A DNA stretch of 64,000 nt from DASVCS01 sp036381495 (GCA_036381495.1 DASVCS010000105.1:1-64000), one strand, 5' to 3'. Shown: positions 1 through 8,926, numbered from the stretch's first letter. Translations and numbers: made by a program. The notes: a model not told the origin generated them from the sequence alone.

Positions 1-143
1 GCGCCGGTCGGCGCGGTCAGGATCACGTTCGGGCGGGTCGTGTCCTCCGGATCCAGCAACGCGTGGGCGCACCGGACCTGGTAGCCGAATGGAGCGCCGG
101 CGTGTTGTCCTACGAGCTTCCGGATGGTATCCGCGATGTCCAT
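1..143 (-). CDS. Helicase N-terminus (Cas3-like?), cut by left edge
   Basis: Reading leftward from the ATG at 143, the first 47 codons give a short helical N-terminus, then P-F-G-Y-Q (Q-motif-like, residues 18-22), then N-V-I-L-T-A-P-T-G running into the window edge. The last part is the start of a Walker A loop (APTGxGKT) of a superfamily 2 helicase. The spacing and the phrase V-I-L-x-A-P-T-G resemble Cas3-type CRISPR helicases, but the diagnostic part lies outside the window, so this is only a suggestion. No CRISPR array or other cas gene is visible on the right. No strong ribosome-binding site precedes the ATG; no better start is seen before the in-frame stop at 264-266. Confidence 0.55.
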   Translation of the reverse strand, partial: MDIADTIRKLVGQHAGAPFGYQVRCAHALLDPEDTTRPNVILTAPTG

Positions 144-743
144 GAACGATTCGGGTCCGCACGAGACGGAAGCGGTTCGGCTCGCAACGGCACGAGCGCT
201 GAGGGCGCGCCGGTACGGGTCGGAACGGCAGCTCCGCGAGCCGCCGCGCGCTGTGCATCCAGTTTATTGCCACCCACTGACAGTGGGCGCGAAGGCATAG
301 GAGCGAAGCCGGCCCGCCGGGCGGCGAGGGCGGTTGACCGCCTGGCAACCCGCCGACGCCGAGTAGCATAACGTCTTGATGCAGAGTAATTCCCGGCCAG
401 CGGGGTGGGGCGCCGGGTGTGGCAACCGGGCGGAGGCATCGCGGCATCTCAGGTCGATGCGTCGGCCGTCCACCGCGTCCCATCAATCCTCCGCACGGTG
501 CGGCTTCAAATGTAACGATGCCGGCCCGCGGGAACCAGATGCTTGGGAAATCCAAGGGCCGCAAGCCACCGGTCGCGCACCCCGCAGACCCGCCGCCTTC
601 CAACCTTTCTCCCCCATCACCGATCGTACAATGAGGCGGGGGCACCGGCGCGTGTGGCGGGCAGGGGCGCCGACACCAGCAAGCCGCCGGGCACGGGCCG
701 GGCACAGAACGTGTTCCGACAGTCATCCACCGCGGAGGCGCTC
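144..743. other. Intergenic, no gene seen
   Basis: This 600-bp divergent region holds short open frames on both strands with no recognisable protein and is read as noncoding. It contains an interrupted palindrome at 273-287 (CCCACTG, one base, CAGTGGG), a possible regulator site for the divergent helicase. A good ribosome-binding site (GGAGG at about 733-737) stands at its right end before the ADOP pseudogene. Confidence 0.5.
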
Positions 744-1815
744 ATGAGGGACCTGCTTCGCCATCTGCGCTTTTCGATCCGGGGCCTGATCCGGCGCCCC
801 GGCTTCACGGCGGTGTCGGTCCCTACGCTCGCGCTCGGGATCGGCGCGACGACCGCGATCTTCAGCGTCGTCAGAAGCGTATTGCTGCGGCCGCTGCCCT
901 ACGATGCACCCGGCCGGATCTTGCAAGTCTGGAACCCGTGGAGCAACGAGCCGGGCGGCGGCCGCGGACGCTCGCCGATCTCGTCCCGCGACTTCGCGGA
1001 CCTCCGGGACGCGATCGACAGCTTCGAGCACGTGGCCGCATATGCTCCGCCGGCCGGCATGAGCCTGACGGGGACCGACACACCGGAGCGTGTCCTGGTC
1101 ACGCGGGCGGCGGCCGGCATATTCGCCGTGCTCGGCTCGGGCGCGTTGATCGGGCGCACCTTCGCCGCCGAGGCGGCTCGGCGGCGGATCCATGGAAATC
1201 AAAGGAGCGGAGCCGCCACGTCGGGGCGAGGGGCCGCCGAACGCACGGTGGCAGATCGTCACGCCCGGCTATTTTGCCGCCATGGGATACACCCGCGTGG
1301 CCGGTCGCCTGCTCGAGGCGTCGGATCGCGCGGATGCGGTCCCCGTCGTGGTCGTGAGCGAGACGGCGGCCGAGATGTTCTGGCCCGGTCAATCCGCCAT
1401 CGGCAAGCGGCTCCGGAACACCAACGGCGGCGTGCCGTGGTTCACGGTGGTCGGCGTCGTCCGCGACGTCCGCCACGCCGATGTCGTCGACGTACCGAGC
1501 GCCACCGTCTATTTCGCGCTCGACCAGTTCCGGCTGACGAGGACCTACGGCCCGGCGGAGATGTCGTTCGCGATCAGGACCGGCACTCCCCGGGCGCTCG
1601 CCGGCACGGTCCGCGAGCTCGTGTGGGCACTGGACCCGGGCTTGCCCGTTTCCGGTATGCGCACGATGGAGGATCGCGTGGCCGCCGCGCTGGCGCAGCC
1701 GCGATTCACGATGCTGCTGCTGGCGACCTTCGCCGCCGTCGCCCTCGCGGCGACGTACCTTCCAGCACGCCGTGCGACGGGGGTGGATCCGATGTCGACC
1801 TTGGGACACGAATAG
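744..1815 (+). pseudogene. Decayed ADOP-family (MacB/FtsX) permease
   Basis: The ATG at 744, behind GGAGG, opens a typical ADOP permease: the D-L-R/L-R-x-L-x-R-x-P-G-F-T-A-V start, first membrane segment with L-A-L-G-I-G-A, then the MacB periplasmic domain to about 1180. The frame then shifts, and homology resumes at 1192 inside the second MacB periplasmic domain (R-W-Q-I-V-T-P-G-Y-F). The end of the first MacB domain, the whole first FtsX domain and the start of the second periplasmic domain, perhaps 300 codons, are missing. The last FtsX domain is also gutted: V-A-L-A-A joins directly to the terminal A-R-R-A-T-x-V-D-P-M. Intact relatives are about 815-830 residues (see 42952 and 46340). The product cannot be a working permease. 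Confidence 0.9.
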
Positions 1816-1936
1816 GACGGCAGCCCGCCTCCGGTCGGGCGCCACCGCACGTGGCCGGTCCACCCGGATCCGATACGAGCCGGGAGCGCCGGTCGCGGCC
1901 GTGGATCCGCCGCCGGCGGACGCCCGACCCTCGCCC

Positions 1937-2410
1937 CTACTCCAGCATCTCGGGCAGCGTGGTCAGTTCGAGGACGCGGAAGCGTCGCTCGCCGCCGGGC
2001 AGGGTGATGACGACCTCTTCATCGACGCGCGCGCCGAGGAGTCCCCGGCCGAGCGGCGAGGCCATCGAGATGTGGCCCGCATCGATGTCCATGTAATCGC
2101 CCGCCACGATGGTGTACGTGGACTCGTCGCCGGTGTCCAGGTTGCGAACACGCAGCTTCGAGCCGAAGCCGACGCGGTCTTTCGGAATCGCCTTCACATC
2201 GATCTTCGACAGCTCGATCATCCGCTGCGTCAGGTGGTTGATGCGCGCCTGGACGAACTTCTGGCGCTCGAGCGCCGAGTGGTACTCCGCGTTCTCCCGC
2301 AGGTCGCCCAGTTCGACCGCTTTGCGGATCGCCTGCGGCAGCGTGACGTTCAACTCGTGGCCGAGGCGCTCGAGCTCGTCGGAAATCTTCGCCTTGATCT
2401 CTTCAAGCAT
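1937..2410 (-). CDS. greA: Transcription elongation factor GreA
   Basis: The 157-residue product is the usual length for GreA, which binds the RNA polymerase secondary channel and stimulates cleavage of backtracked RNA. The N-terminal coiled coil (about 1-75) carries the acidic tip L-G-D-L-R-E-N-A-E-Y that positions catalytic magnesium. The C-terminal FKBP-like domain (80-157) has the family pattern around I-S-M-A-S-P-L-G-R-G-L-L-G. The start at 2410 was chosen because it is where GreA homology begins and a purine-rich GGGGGTGG lies just upstream; an open extension further upstream has no homology. It stands alone, divergent from the BON-domain gene. Confidence 0.95.
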   Translation of the reverse strand: MLEEIKAKISDELERLGHELNVTLPQAIRKAVELGDLRENAEYHSALERQKFVQARINHLTQRMIELSKIDVKAIPKDRVGFGSKLRVRNLDTGDESTYTIVAGDYMDIDAGHISMASPLGRGLLGARVDEEVVITLPGGERRFRVLELTTLPEMLE

Positions 2411-2793
2411 GCCACCCCCAGCGGCGACTGGATCGGTGTTGTCCGCAGAACCACGCCGGCGATCGGCAGGGCGGGGACAAAACAGGACCCCCGGCGCCAG
2501 GGTCGTGCCCAACGCCGGAGGACGATCGAAACTCTTTGAACATAAACAAAATCGGCGCGCGGCGGGAGGGGGCACCGGGGGCGTCACGGACGCTGGCGGG
2601 CCGGCACGGGAGTGCTCACGGAGACGACGACGGGAGGGCCGGACCCGACCGGCGGCGGGCCGGACGGCGGCAAACCGATACGGGTCGGGGCGTCGACATC
2701 CATCGGATCGCCCGGACCGGTCGGGCTCGGATCCGGAGCCGTGGCGCGGATCGTGCACGGCGCGCCGGCGGACCGGGAGCGGGAGGAGATGGC
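2411..2793. other. Divergent intergenic region greA / BON gene
   Basis: No gene is recognised in these 383 bases. An A+T-rich patch at about 2530-2551 stands out from the GC-rich background and is the likeliest place for promoters. No clear -35/-10 pair or terminator could be fixed. Confidence 0.4.
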
Positions 2794-3273
2794 ATGGCGA
2801 GAGGGTGGCAGCCGCACCCGAGAGAGCGCCTCGCTGCGCAGTTCCGGCGCGCCCACGCGGAGTGGGACCGCGCGCGCGTCGGGCGGTACGAACGGGCGGG
2901 TTTCGGCGGTCGTGCCGGCTACCGTGGCGCGTACGCGGAGCGGCCGGAATACGACGCGCCGCGGATCACGCTCCACCCGCCCGGGCCGGAGCACAGCGGG
3001 TGGCCGAGTCCGCTCCATCACGTCTCGCGCCGGGATGAGGAGCGCCATCTGCGGGCGCAGCGCGATCACGACCTCGCGCGTGCGGTCGGCGCAGCACTGT
3101 ACCGCGTCCTGGGCCGCGCGGCCGACCGGATCACGGTCTACGCCGCCGACGCGGTGATCACGCTCGAAGGGCGCCTGCCCGACGGCGCAGCCGCGCGCCG
3201 CGCCCTCGAAGTGGCGTGGAGGACCCCCGGCGTGCTCCGCGTGCGCAACGCACTGAGCTGGCGCGAGCGCTGA
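2794..3273 (+). CDS. BON-domain protein
   Basis: This is a 159-residue protein. The start at 2794 is fixed by a strong GGGAGGAG ribosome-binding site at 2781-2788. The N-terminal half is rich in Arg, Gly and Tyr and of low complexity (about 1-85). The C-terminal 75 residues match a BON domain: a helix, then D-R-I-T-V-Y-A-A-D-A-V-I-T-L-E-G, then an amphipathic helix and a final strand with G-V-L-R-V-R-N-A. BON domains usually bind phospholipid or other hydrophobic ligands. No signal peptide is evident, so the location is unclear. It is followed after 89 bp by two small genes on the same strand. Confidence 0.75.
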   Translation: MARGWQPHPRERLAAQFRRAHAEWDRARVGRYERAGFGGRAGYRGAYAERPEYDAPRITLHPPGPEHSGWPSPLHHVSRRDEERHLRAQRDHDLARAVGAALYRVLGRAADRITVYAADAVITLEGRLPDGAAARRALEVAWRTPGVLRVRNALSWRER

Positions 3274-3362
3274 GCCCCTCCCGCCCGACACATTGCATCC
3301 CATCGGGACCCGGGGCATCTTCCTCCACCAGTCGGCCGTCGAGTTCCATCACGGAGGCACCC

Positions 3363-3638
3363 ATGGCGGGAACGGCGGAACGGGAAGCCCGGCGCGCATT
3401 GATGCGGCTGCGCCGGACGACCGACAAGGCGGCGCGCGAACTCGAAACGCTCGAGGCCGCACTGCGTGACGCGGACGGCGACGACTTCCCCGCCGACGTC
3501 TTCCAGGAGGCCGCCGATCACCTCCACGCCGTCGGCGAGTTCATCGACGAGCAGGAAGAACGACTACAGGCGCGACTCCTCGAAGCCGGCGGCGTGACCG
3601 TCGAGCACCTGCGGCGCGAGGATTCGCCAGAGGATTGA
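3363..3638 (+). CDS. Small coiled-coil protein, unknown function
   Basis: A 91-residue, highly charged, almost wholly helical protein with heptad-like Leu and Ala spacing (residues 5-40 and 50-80) and no cysteine, signal peptide or membrane segment. GGAGG lies about 6 bases before the ATG at 3363. Its stop overlaps the possible TTG start of the next gene, and the next ATG is only 5 bases beyond the stop, so the two are probably co-translated. I do not recognise a named family. It may be a small cytoplasmic scaffolding or DNA-associated protein, but that is a guess. Confidence 0.7.
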   Translation: MAGTAEREARRALMRLRRTTDKAARELETLEAALRDADGDDFPADVFQEAADHLHAVGEFIDEQEERLQARLLEAGGVTVEHLRREDSPED

Positions 3639-3643
3639 ATGCC

Positions 3644-4024
3644 ATGAAGCAGGGCGATGAGGCCCGTAGCGAACCGGGTCACTTCCACCTCTTCGTGTAC
3701 GGCACGCTCCGGGCGGGAGGCCCGGCCGCGGCGCTGCTCGAAGGGTGCGAGTGTGTCGGCCACGCCACGGTCGCCGGGACGCTCTACAGTGTCGATGCGT
3801 ATCCGGCTCTCGTGCTGACGGGGACGGGTGATGTCCAGGGTGAGGTCTGGCGCTGTCCGGCCACGCGGCTCGCCGACCTCGACCGCTACGAAGGCGTGGC
3901 GGATGGACTGTTCCGGCGCGTCGGGATCCGGGCGGGCGAGTGGGCGTGCTGGACGTACGTGGCGGGGCCCGCACTGGCTCCGCGACTGCGGCCCGGGCAG
4001 AGGATCGACTCCGGACGCTGGTGA
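3644..4024 (+). CDS. Gamma-glutamylcyclotransferase-like (AIG2/GGCT) protein
   Basis: The 126-residue product matches the GGCT-like fold. Near the N-terminus it has the substrate-loop motif L-F-V-Y-G-T-L-R-x-G-G, and further on V-Q-G-E-V-W, where the Glu is the expected general base. It ends with L-x-x-L-D-R-Y-E-G and W-T-Y-V. Such proteins convert gamma-glutamyl compounds to 5-oxoproline or act in related amide-bond chemistry; the true substrate is unknown here. ATG 3644 is preferred over TTG 3635 because AGAGGA at 3629-3634 sits at a workable distance only from the ATG. A strong hairpin terminator overlaps its stop. Confidence 0.85.
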   Translation: MKQGDEARSEPGHFHLFVYGTLRAGGPAAALLEGCECVGHATVAGTLYSVDAYPALVLTGTGDVQGEVWRCPATRLADLDRYEGVADGLFRRVGIRAGEWACWTYVAGPALAPRLRPGQRIDSGRW

Positions 4025-4051
4025 GCCGGGCCGCAGTTGCGGCCCGGCTCA
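4022..4051. terminator. Bidirectional hairpin terminator
   Basis: TGAGCCGGGCCGC, loop AGTT, then the exact complement: a 13-bp perfect stem. It sits between two converging genes (stops at 4024 plus and 4059 minus). There is no long T-run, as is common in GC-rich genomes. Confidence 0.75.
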
Positions 4052-4058
4052 TCCGTGC

Positions 4059-4769
4059 TCAAGCGCTCGCGACGTCGAATCCTTTCCGCCGGCGCCGTGC
4101 CGCGCCGGCGATGCCGAGCAGGCCGGAGCCGAGGAGGACGGTCGTGATCGGCTCGGGGACGACGTTGGTTGGCACGCAGCGGCCGTCCCCCGAATCACAC
4201 TTGACCGAGTACTGCTGGTCCGGCCCGACCTGCTGTGCGTGCAAGCGGAACTGGAGCGATTCGAGAGAGAACGCCTCGTCCGTGTGAAACGTGAGCTCGA
4301 GGAACGGTCCGCCCGGGAACGAGTTGCAGGTCTGGAGGTGGTCTGTGCCGCCGGGATCGGTGCAGCCGACGATGCCACCCTGGTTCCCTTTCTTCGTCTG
4401 ACGGCCCAGCTCGGCCTGGATGCTGTTGGCGCTCTTCGTCCAGAGCGACGCCACCGACAGGCCACCGAACGTCGCGCTCTCGAGCGTCGCATTGCCATTG
4501 AACTCGAACGCGGAGTTCGCGTGGTAGAGCCCGATCGCCGTGAACGTCGAGGCCTGGCCGTTGGGGTCCGCCGCCGAGTCGTTGGTTTCGAGGTTCCAGA
4601 GTCGCAGCGTGATCGTGCGGAAGTCCGATGACGCGAACACGTGCACGCTCGCGCAGACCTTGAACGCGCCGAGCGTGCAGTAGTGGTTGAACTCGATGTC
4701 GGCCGCCCGCGCCGCGGCCGGCAGCAGGAGCCCCGCTCCGAGTAGCGCCAACCCGATCCGTTTACGCAC
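4059..4769 (-). CDS. PEP-CTERM sorting-domain secreted protein
   Basis: A 236-residue secreted protein. It has a signal peptide (1 to about 22, ending A-A-R-A), a beta-rich body, and the C-terminal sorting signal V-P-E-P-I-T-T-V-L-L-G-S, a hydrophobic segment and an Arg/Lys tail. That tripartite tail is recognised by exosortase for transfer to the outer surface. The GTG start at 4769 is supported by AGGGGAGAA just upstream and by the signal peptide beginning there. Its first 8 bases overlap the end of the upstream membrane-protein gene, so translation is probably coupled. The mature domain matches no family I can name. Four cysteines pair plausibly as disulfides. No exosortase gene is in the window. 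Confidence 0.85.
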   Translation of the reverse strand: MRKRIGLALLGAGLLLPAAARAADIEFNHYCTLGAFKVCASVHVFASSDFRTITLRLWNLETNDSAADPNGQASTFTAIGLYHANSAFEFNGNATLESATFGGLSVASLWTKSANSIQAELGRQTKKGNQGGIVGCTDPGGTDHLQTCNSFPGGPFLELTFHTDEAFSLESLQFRLHAQQVGPDQQYSVKCDSGDGRCVPTNVVPEPITTVLLGSGLLGIAGAARRRRKGFDVASA

Positions 4770-5286
4770 GATTCCGTTCTCCCCTGACCATCTGAAGGTA
4801 TCGTATCGCGGTGGCGGCTCCGAGCACGTATGCGGCGGAGAAGCCCACACCGAGCATGACCGTCTTGATGATCACCTTTTCAATGCCGATGCGCGCGGCG
4901 GCGGCGGTCGTCGCGCGGAGTGCAATGGGCACGTCGGTCAGGAAGAGACCGAGCGCGCCGAGCACGAGCATGGTCAGGGCGGCGAGCGCGAGCACGAGGG
5001 CGAGGACGACGCGGCGTCGTCCACCCGCGAGCGCCGCCGCCAGGACCATGGCGAGTCCCATGGTCGGGAGCGGCAGTCCGGAGAGGCTGGCGGAGACCGT
5101 CGCGAACTCCCACTCCGGTGCACCGAGACCGACCGGGTACCACGTCAGCGCGATGTCGCCGAACCCGATCAGCGCGAGCAGCGCGCCGAACCAACCGAGC
5201 GCGCCCCATGCACCCTCCGTCGAGCCGGTGGCTGGTGCAGTCGTTACCGTGCTCGCCGGCTGGATGAGGACTCTGGGTGCGCTCAT
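4762..5286 (-). CDS. Four-helix integral membrane protein, unknown
   Basis: A 174-residue hydrophobic protein with about four membrane segments: near residues 30-50, 70-85, 93-117 (a Leu/Ala-rich L-A-L-V-L-A-L-A-A-L) and 140-160. The short N-terminus is polar. It has no catalytic motif I recognise. The ATG at 5286 overlaps the stop of the upstream gene as ATGA and has GAAGGT just before it. Its own end overlaps the PEP-CTERM gene by 8 bases. This places it as a coupled middle gene of a four-gene operon, perhaps helping membrane handling of the secreted product, but no direct evidence of function is seen. Confidence 0.75.
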   Translation of the reverse strand: MSAPRVLIQPASTVTTAPATGSTEGAWGALGWFGALLALIGFGDIALTWYPVGLGAPEWEFATVSASLSGLPLPTMGLAMVLAAALAGGRRRVVLALVLALAALTMLVLGALGLFLTDVPIALRATTAAAARIGIEKVIIKTVMLGVGFSAAYVLGAATAIRYLQMVRGERNRA

Positions 5287-5942
5287 ACCTTCGTCGGTCG
5301 CAGTCTCGCCGATCGCGGCTGGACCGCCGCTGGTTTCATTACAGGTGTGCCGCGGTGATGCACGACTCGGGCCACGGGCAGCGGTTGGCGGATTTCGCGG
5401 AGCGGCAGGGACTGACCGGAGCGGAGGTGCCGCGGCAATGCAACGGTGCTTGTCGTGTGCGACAACGGGTGTTGCTGATGCACAACGGCGTGCCAGCGGG
5501 GGGTGGCGGTGGTCGGCGGCGCGCTCGCTACGGGGCCGTCACGGCGGAGCGTGACGACGACGATGAGGCTGTCGTTCGCGGCGATCGTGACCGCTGCGGA
5601 GTCGAGTCCGACGACTTCGAGCGAGTCCGGGACCGTCGTCGAGTCGAGCATCACGCTGTAGTGTCCGACCGGGATCGCGGTCACGAAGGCGAGCCCGTTG
5701 TCGCCGGTCGTGGCCACGGCGGCGGTATCGCGGGTGCCCGGGATCAGCAGGCCGATCCGCACGCCGGCGGCCGGCGCATCCGTGGGGTCCGGGTTCTCGT
5801 CGGCGTTGAGGTCGATGTACGCAATGGCGGTGAGCGTGCCGGTCGCCTCGATGGCGAGGACGCGGTCGGTGCCGGCGTTCTCGCACGCGAGGGCCGCGAG
5901 GAGCGACGCGATCGCCGCGATCCGGAAGGGGCATCCGTGCAT
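5283..5942 (-). CDS. Lipoprotein with prealbumin/SdrD-B-like domain
   Basis: A 219-residue lipoprotein. The signal ends at lipobox L-A-A-L-A-C (Cys20). Residues 35-125 form a transthyretin-like domain of the SdrD-B/carboxypeptidase-regulatory type: A-Y-I-D-L-N-A-D-E-N-P with calcium-type acidic residues, then A-G-V-R-I-G-L and G-L-A-F-V-T-A-I-P-V-G-H-Y. The last 80 residues are rich in Pro, His and Arg and look unstructured. Despite that odd tail the frame is probably real, because its stop overlaps the next start as ATGA. It begins 2 bases after the TonB receptor stop, so it is very likely translated with it. A surface or periplasmic partner of the receptor is a reasonable inference. Confidence 0.75.
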   Translation of the reverse strand: MHGCPFRIAAIASLLAALACENAGTDRVLAIEATGTLTAIAYIDLNADENPDPTDAPAAGVRIGLLIPGTRDTAAVATTGDNGLAFVTAIPVGHYSVMLDSTTVPDSLEVVGLDSAAVTIAANDSLIVVVTLRRDGPVASAPPTTATPRWHAVVHQQHPLSHTTSTVALPRHLRSGQSLPLREIRQPLPVARVVHHRGTPVMKPAAVQPRSARLRPTKV

Positions 5943-5944
5943 GA

Positions 5945-8926
5945 TCAGTAACTCAGGCGAAGTCCGAGGCGCAGTGCGCGGCCGGTGTTGCGCCGCACGA
6001 GCAGCTCGCCGAAGTGCGGGTTGGCGATGAGCGGAACGGTGACGCGGCCGGTGGCGGCGTCGACGGCGAGCGGCTGCGTGGGATCCACGAGGTAGAGCGC
6101 GCGGTCCGGCACGCCGATCTCCGACTCGATCAGGTTGAGGCCGTCGACGACCAGTTCGGCGGTGTAGCGGCCGGTCGCGACGAGCCCGACGCGCAGTCGC
6201 AGGTCGAGCGACTGCACGGGGTCCGTCCGGCAGGCGTTGCGCTCCGCGAACCGTCCCACCTGGTCGGCGAGGCAGTCCCACTCCGAGATCAGCTCGGCCG
6301 TGCCGGGGATGGCATCATCGACGAATGCCGGGTCGTTGCGGGTGGAGCCGTCGCCGTTGGCATCGACGCCGTCGCGGAATCCGGGCGTGAACGGCGTGCC
6401 GGAGCGATAGCGGTAGAGGCCGGCGATGCGGAGGCCGTTCAGGACGGGGAAGCGCATCTCTGCGCCCAGCGCGAAGCGGTGGGGCACGTCGAAGTCGGAG
6501 GTCCCCTCGGCCCAGTCCTCGGAAGCGGTCGGGTCGGGGAACGGGTGCAGGCCGTCCTCGGGGGCGGCCGTGGCTCCCAGCCAGTCGTCGCGGGTGCGCG
6601 AGTAGGTGTAGCTGGCGAAGAGGTCGAGTGGTCCGGCGGCGCGTCGCTCGAACGCGACCGTCAGTCCCCAGTAGTCGGAATGGCCATCGGCGTCGAGGGC
6701 GGAGACGAGGTCGAAGCCGGGGAACCGCCGGTTCGAGCCGGGCTCGGGTGCGAGCAGGGCGCCCTGCTTGACGAGCGTGCCGTAGACGGGTCGTCCGTAC
6801 TGGTCGGTCGCGGCGGGCGCCTGCGCGAGGTTCAGGTCGTGACGCCGTGGCAGGAAGTCGGTCCGCCGCAGCGCGGCCGAGAGGTGGAGCGCGGCGTTCT
6901 CGCCCAGCCGGCGCGTGATGCCGAAGCTCGCGCGCGCCGTGCGGGGCGGCATGAAGTCGGGGCCGAGGAGCGTGAGCGCGGCGCCCGAGTCGGCGACGGG
7001 GAGCGGCGCGGCGATCGTGGGCCAGCTCCCGAGCGAGCCGAAGGCTCGGTGCGTGACGAGCCGCCCATCGTGCGTGAGCCACTCGCCCAGGACTTCGGGC
7101 GCGACGCGATCGTAATAGATGCCGGCGCCGCCGTGCAGCAGCCACTGGTGGTCCTCGCGGACGTCCCAGGAGAAGCCGAGGCGCGGGCTGACCTTGCGGA
7201 GCTGGTCGGGGACGTCGGCGTTGTCGAGTCCGGCGAGGCGCAGCCACTCCGCGTTCGGCTGGACTTCGTCCACGGGGAGCCCTTCGAACTCGAAGCGCAC
7301 GCCGGCCGTGATGTCGAGGCCCGGCACCGCCGTCCAGGTGTCCTGGAAGAACACCCCGATCTGCGGCGTCATGTAGCGCGCGACCGGCGCAGGCCCGGTG
7401 GTCCGGGTGAACGCGCCCTCGCGCGTGGCGAAGCCGTTCGCGTCGGAGAACGCGAAGCGGCCGCCGCGCCCGTGAGCGTAGAGGTCATCGTGCCACACGA
7501 GGGTGGCGGCGATCCCGGACTTCAGGCGGTGCGCGCCCGTGCGGAGGTACAGCGCCTGGCTGGCGCGGAACGCCGAGCGCTGGAAGCGGCCGGGCAGCGC
7601 GGGGTCGACGCCGAACGCCAGGCCGCCCTCGCCGAACACGGTGCCCGGCGGCGCGTCCGCGGCGGCGTCGTATTCCCGGCGGCTACGGGTGAAGCCGACA
7701 CGGATCTCCTGCGAGAACCGATCGCCGAGCGCGGAGGTCAGCGTCGCGGCGGCCGAGATGTCGCGCCCCTCGGCGGTCGCGCCGTCGCTCGGGAAAGGTA
7801 GCGCGCCCGGCTCGAGGTCCCCCGGCGAGAGCGTCGCGACATTCGCACGGACGCTCAGCGTGTGCCCCCTCGCGACCTGCCAGTCCACGCGCGCGAAGCC
7901 GGAGACCACGTCGGCGGAGAAGAGTCTGGGCTGCGCGTAGCCGTCGAGCCCGATCCCGAAAGTGTCCTGCGCCACGGCGCGCACTGCCGCGGCGATCGAG
8001 TCGGACGGCCATGCCTGCGGGAACGCCCGCTCGATCCGCTGGGCCTCGATGCCGACACTGAAATATGCGGTATCCTCGATCAGCGGGCCGCCCGCCGCGA
8101 TGCCGCCCTGCCACGCCGTGTGCGGTACGGCGCCGGGGTCGAAGAGGCCCGACGAGGCGAGCGCATCACCCGACCAGGTGCCGAAGCCGCGGACGCCGAG
8201 CGTGCCGCTGCCCGGCCGCGTCTGCGCGCTCAGGACGCCGCCCGCGAAGTTCGACCACTCGACGTCCACGCCGTTGGTCACGAGCTCCGCGTGATCGATG
8301 GCGCTCAGGGGAAACGCCGCGGCGCGCAGCGGATCCACGGCCAGGGCCGGGTGCCGCGCGGCGACGTAGGGGACGCCATCGATCACGAGGCCGCTCAACG
8401 CGGCCGGGAGCCCTTCCACTTCGAGGTCCGCGGAGCTGCGGGTCACGAGCCGTGCCAGCACGCTCAGCTCACGCCGCTCCGCCGGGAGCCGGTCGATCCC
8501 GAGCGGAAACGATCCGGCCTCCGACGCCACCCCGCCCGACCGGAACCGCACCACCTCCACCCGGTCGACCGGCGGCGCCGCGGGCGCCAGAACCACCGCC
8601 ACCTCGACCGTCCGCATCGGCCGCACCGGCACCGCCAGCACCCGCACCGGCCGGTATCCCAGGTGCTCCGCGAAAACCGTGTACTCGCCCGCCGCCAGCG
8701 CGGCGAACTCGAACCGGCCCTCCCGATCCGTGAACACCGACTGCGATGCACCACCGTCGCGCGATGCCGTCACGCGCGCACCGGTCAGGGGTCGGCCCAC
8801 CGAGTCATGGACCGCGCCCGCCAGCGCACCGCCCGTAATGCTCTGACTCCGGAGCGCCCCGGGGGTCACGAGCACGATGGACACCACGGCCAGCGTAGCG
8901 AGGATCGTACGGCTCACTGAGTTCAT
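5945..8926 (-). CDS. TonB-dependent receptor-like outer-membrane protein
   Basis: A 993-residue outer-membrane protein. It has a signal peptide (about 1-28), a carboxypeptidase-regulatory Ig-like domain (about 30-110; G-A-V-H-D-S-V-G-R-P-L-T-G-A-R-V), a plug-like region (about 115-240) and a long beta barrel ending in the terminal aromatic L-R-L-S-Y expected for outer-membrane insertion. This architecture is typical of the oar/OmpA-like TonB receptors of Gemmatimonadota and Acidobacteria; the substrate is unknown. ATG 8926 places the signal peptide properly; a GTG at 8935 is a possible start nine bases earlier, and neither has a strong ribosome site. It heads the operon running to the PEP-CTERM gene. 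Confidence 0.85.
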   Translation of the reverse strand: MNSVSRTILATLAVVSIVLVTPGALRSQSITGGALAGAVHDSVGRPLTGARVTASRDGGASQSVFTDREGRFEFAALAAGEYTVFAEHLGYRPVRVLAVPVRPMRTVEVAVVLAPAAPPVDRVEVVRFRSGGVASEAGSFPLGIDRLPAERRELSVLARLVTRSSADLEVEGLPAALSGLVIDGVPYVAARHPALAVDPLRAAAFPLSAIDHAELVTNGVDVEWSNFAGGVLSAQTRPGSGTLGVRGFGTWSGDALASSGLFDPGAVPHTAWQGGIAAGGPLIEDTAYFSVGIEAQRIERAFPQAWPSDSIAAAVRAVAQDTFGIGLDGYAQPRLFSADVVSGFARVDWQVARGHTLSVRANVATLSPGDLEPGALPFPSDGATAEGRDISAAATLTSALGDRFSQEIRVGFTRSRREYDAAADAPPGTVFGEGGLAFGVDPALPGRFQRSAFRASQALYLRTGAHRLKSGIAATLVWHDDLYAHGRGGRFAFSDANGFATREGAFTRTTGPAPVARYMTPQIGVFFQDTWTAVPGLDITAGVRFEFEGLPVDEVQPNAEWLRLAGLDNADVPDQLRKVSPRLGFSWDVREDHQWLLHGGAGIYYDRVAPEVLGEWLTHDGRLVTHRAFGSLGSWPTIAAPLPVADSGAALTLLGPDFMPPRTARASFGITRRLGENAALHLSAALRRTDFLPRRHDLNLAQAPAATDQYGRPVYGTLVKQGALLAPEPGSNRRFPGFDLVSALDADGHSDYWGLTVAFERRAAGPLDLFASYTYSRTRDDWLGATAAPEDGLHPFPDPTASEDWAEGTSDFDVPHRFALGAEMRFPVLNGLRIAGLYRYRSGTPFTPGFRDGVDANGDGSTRNDPAFVDDAIPGTAELISEWDCLADQVGRFAERNACRTDPVQSLDLRLRVGLVATGRYTAELVVDGLNLIESEIGVPDRALYLVDPTQPLAVDAATGRVTVPLIANPHFGELLVRRNTGRALRLGLRLSY

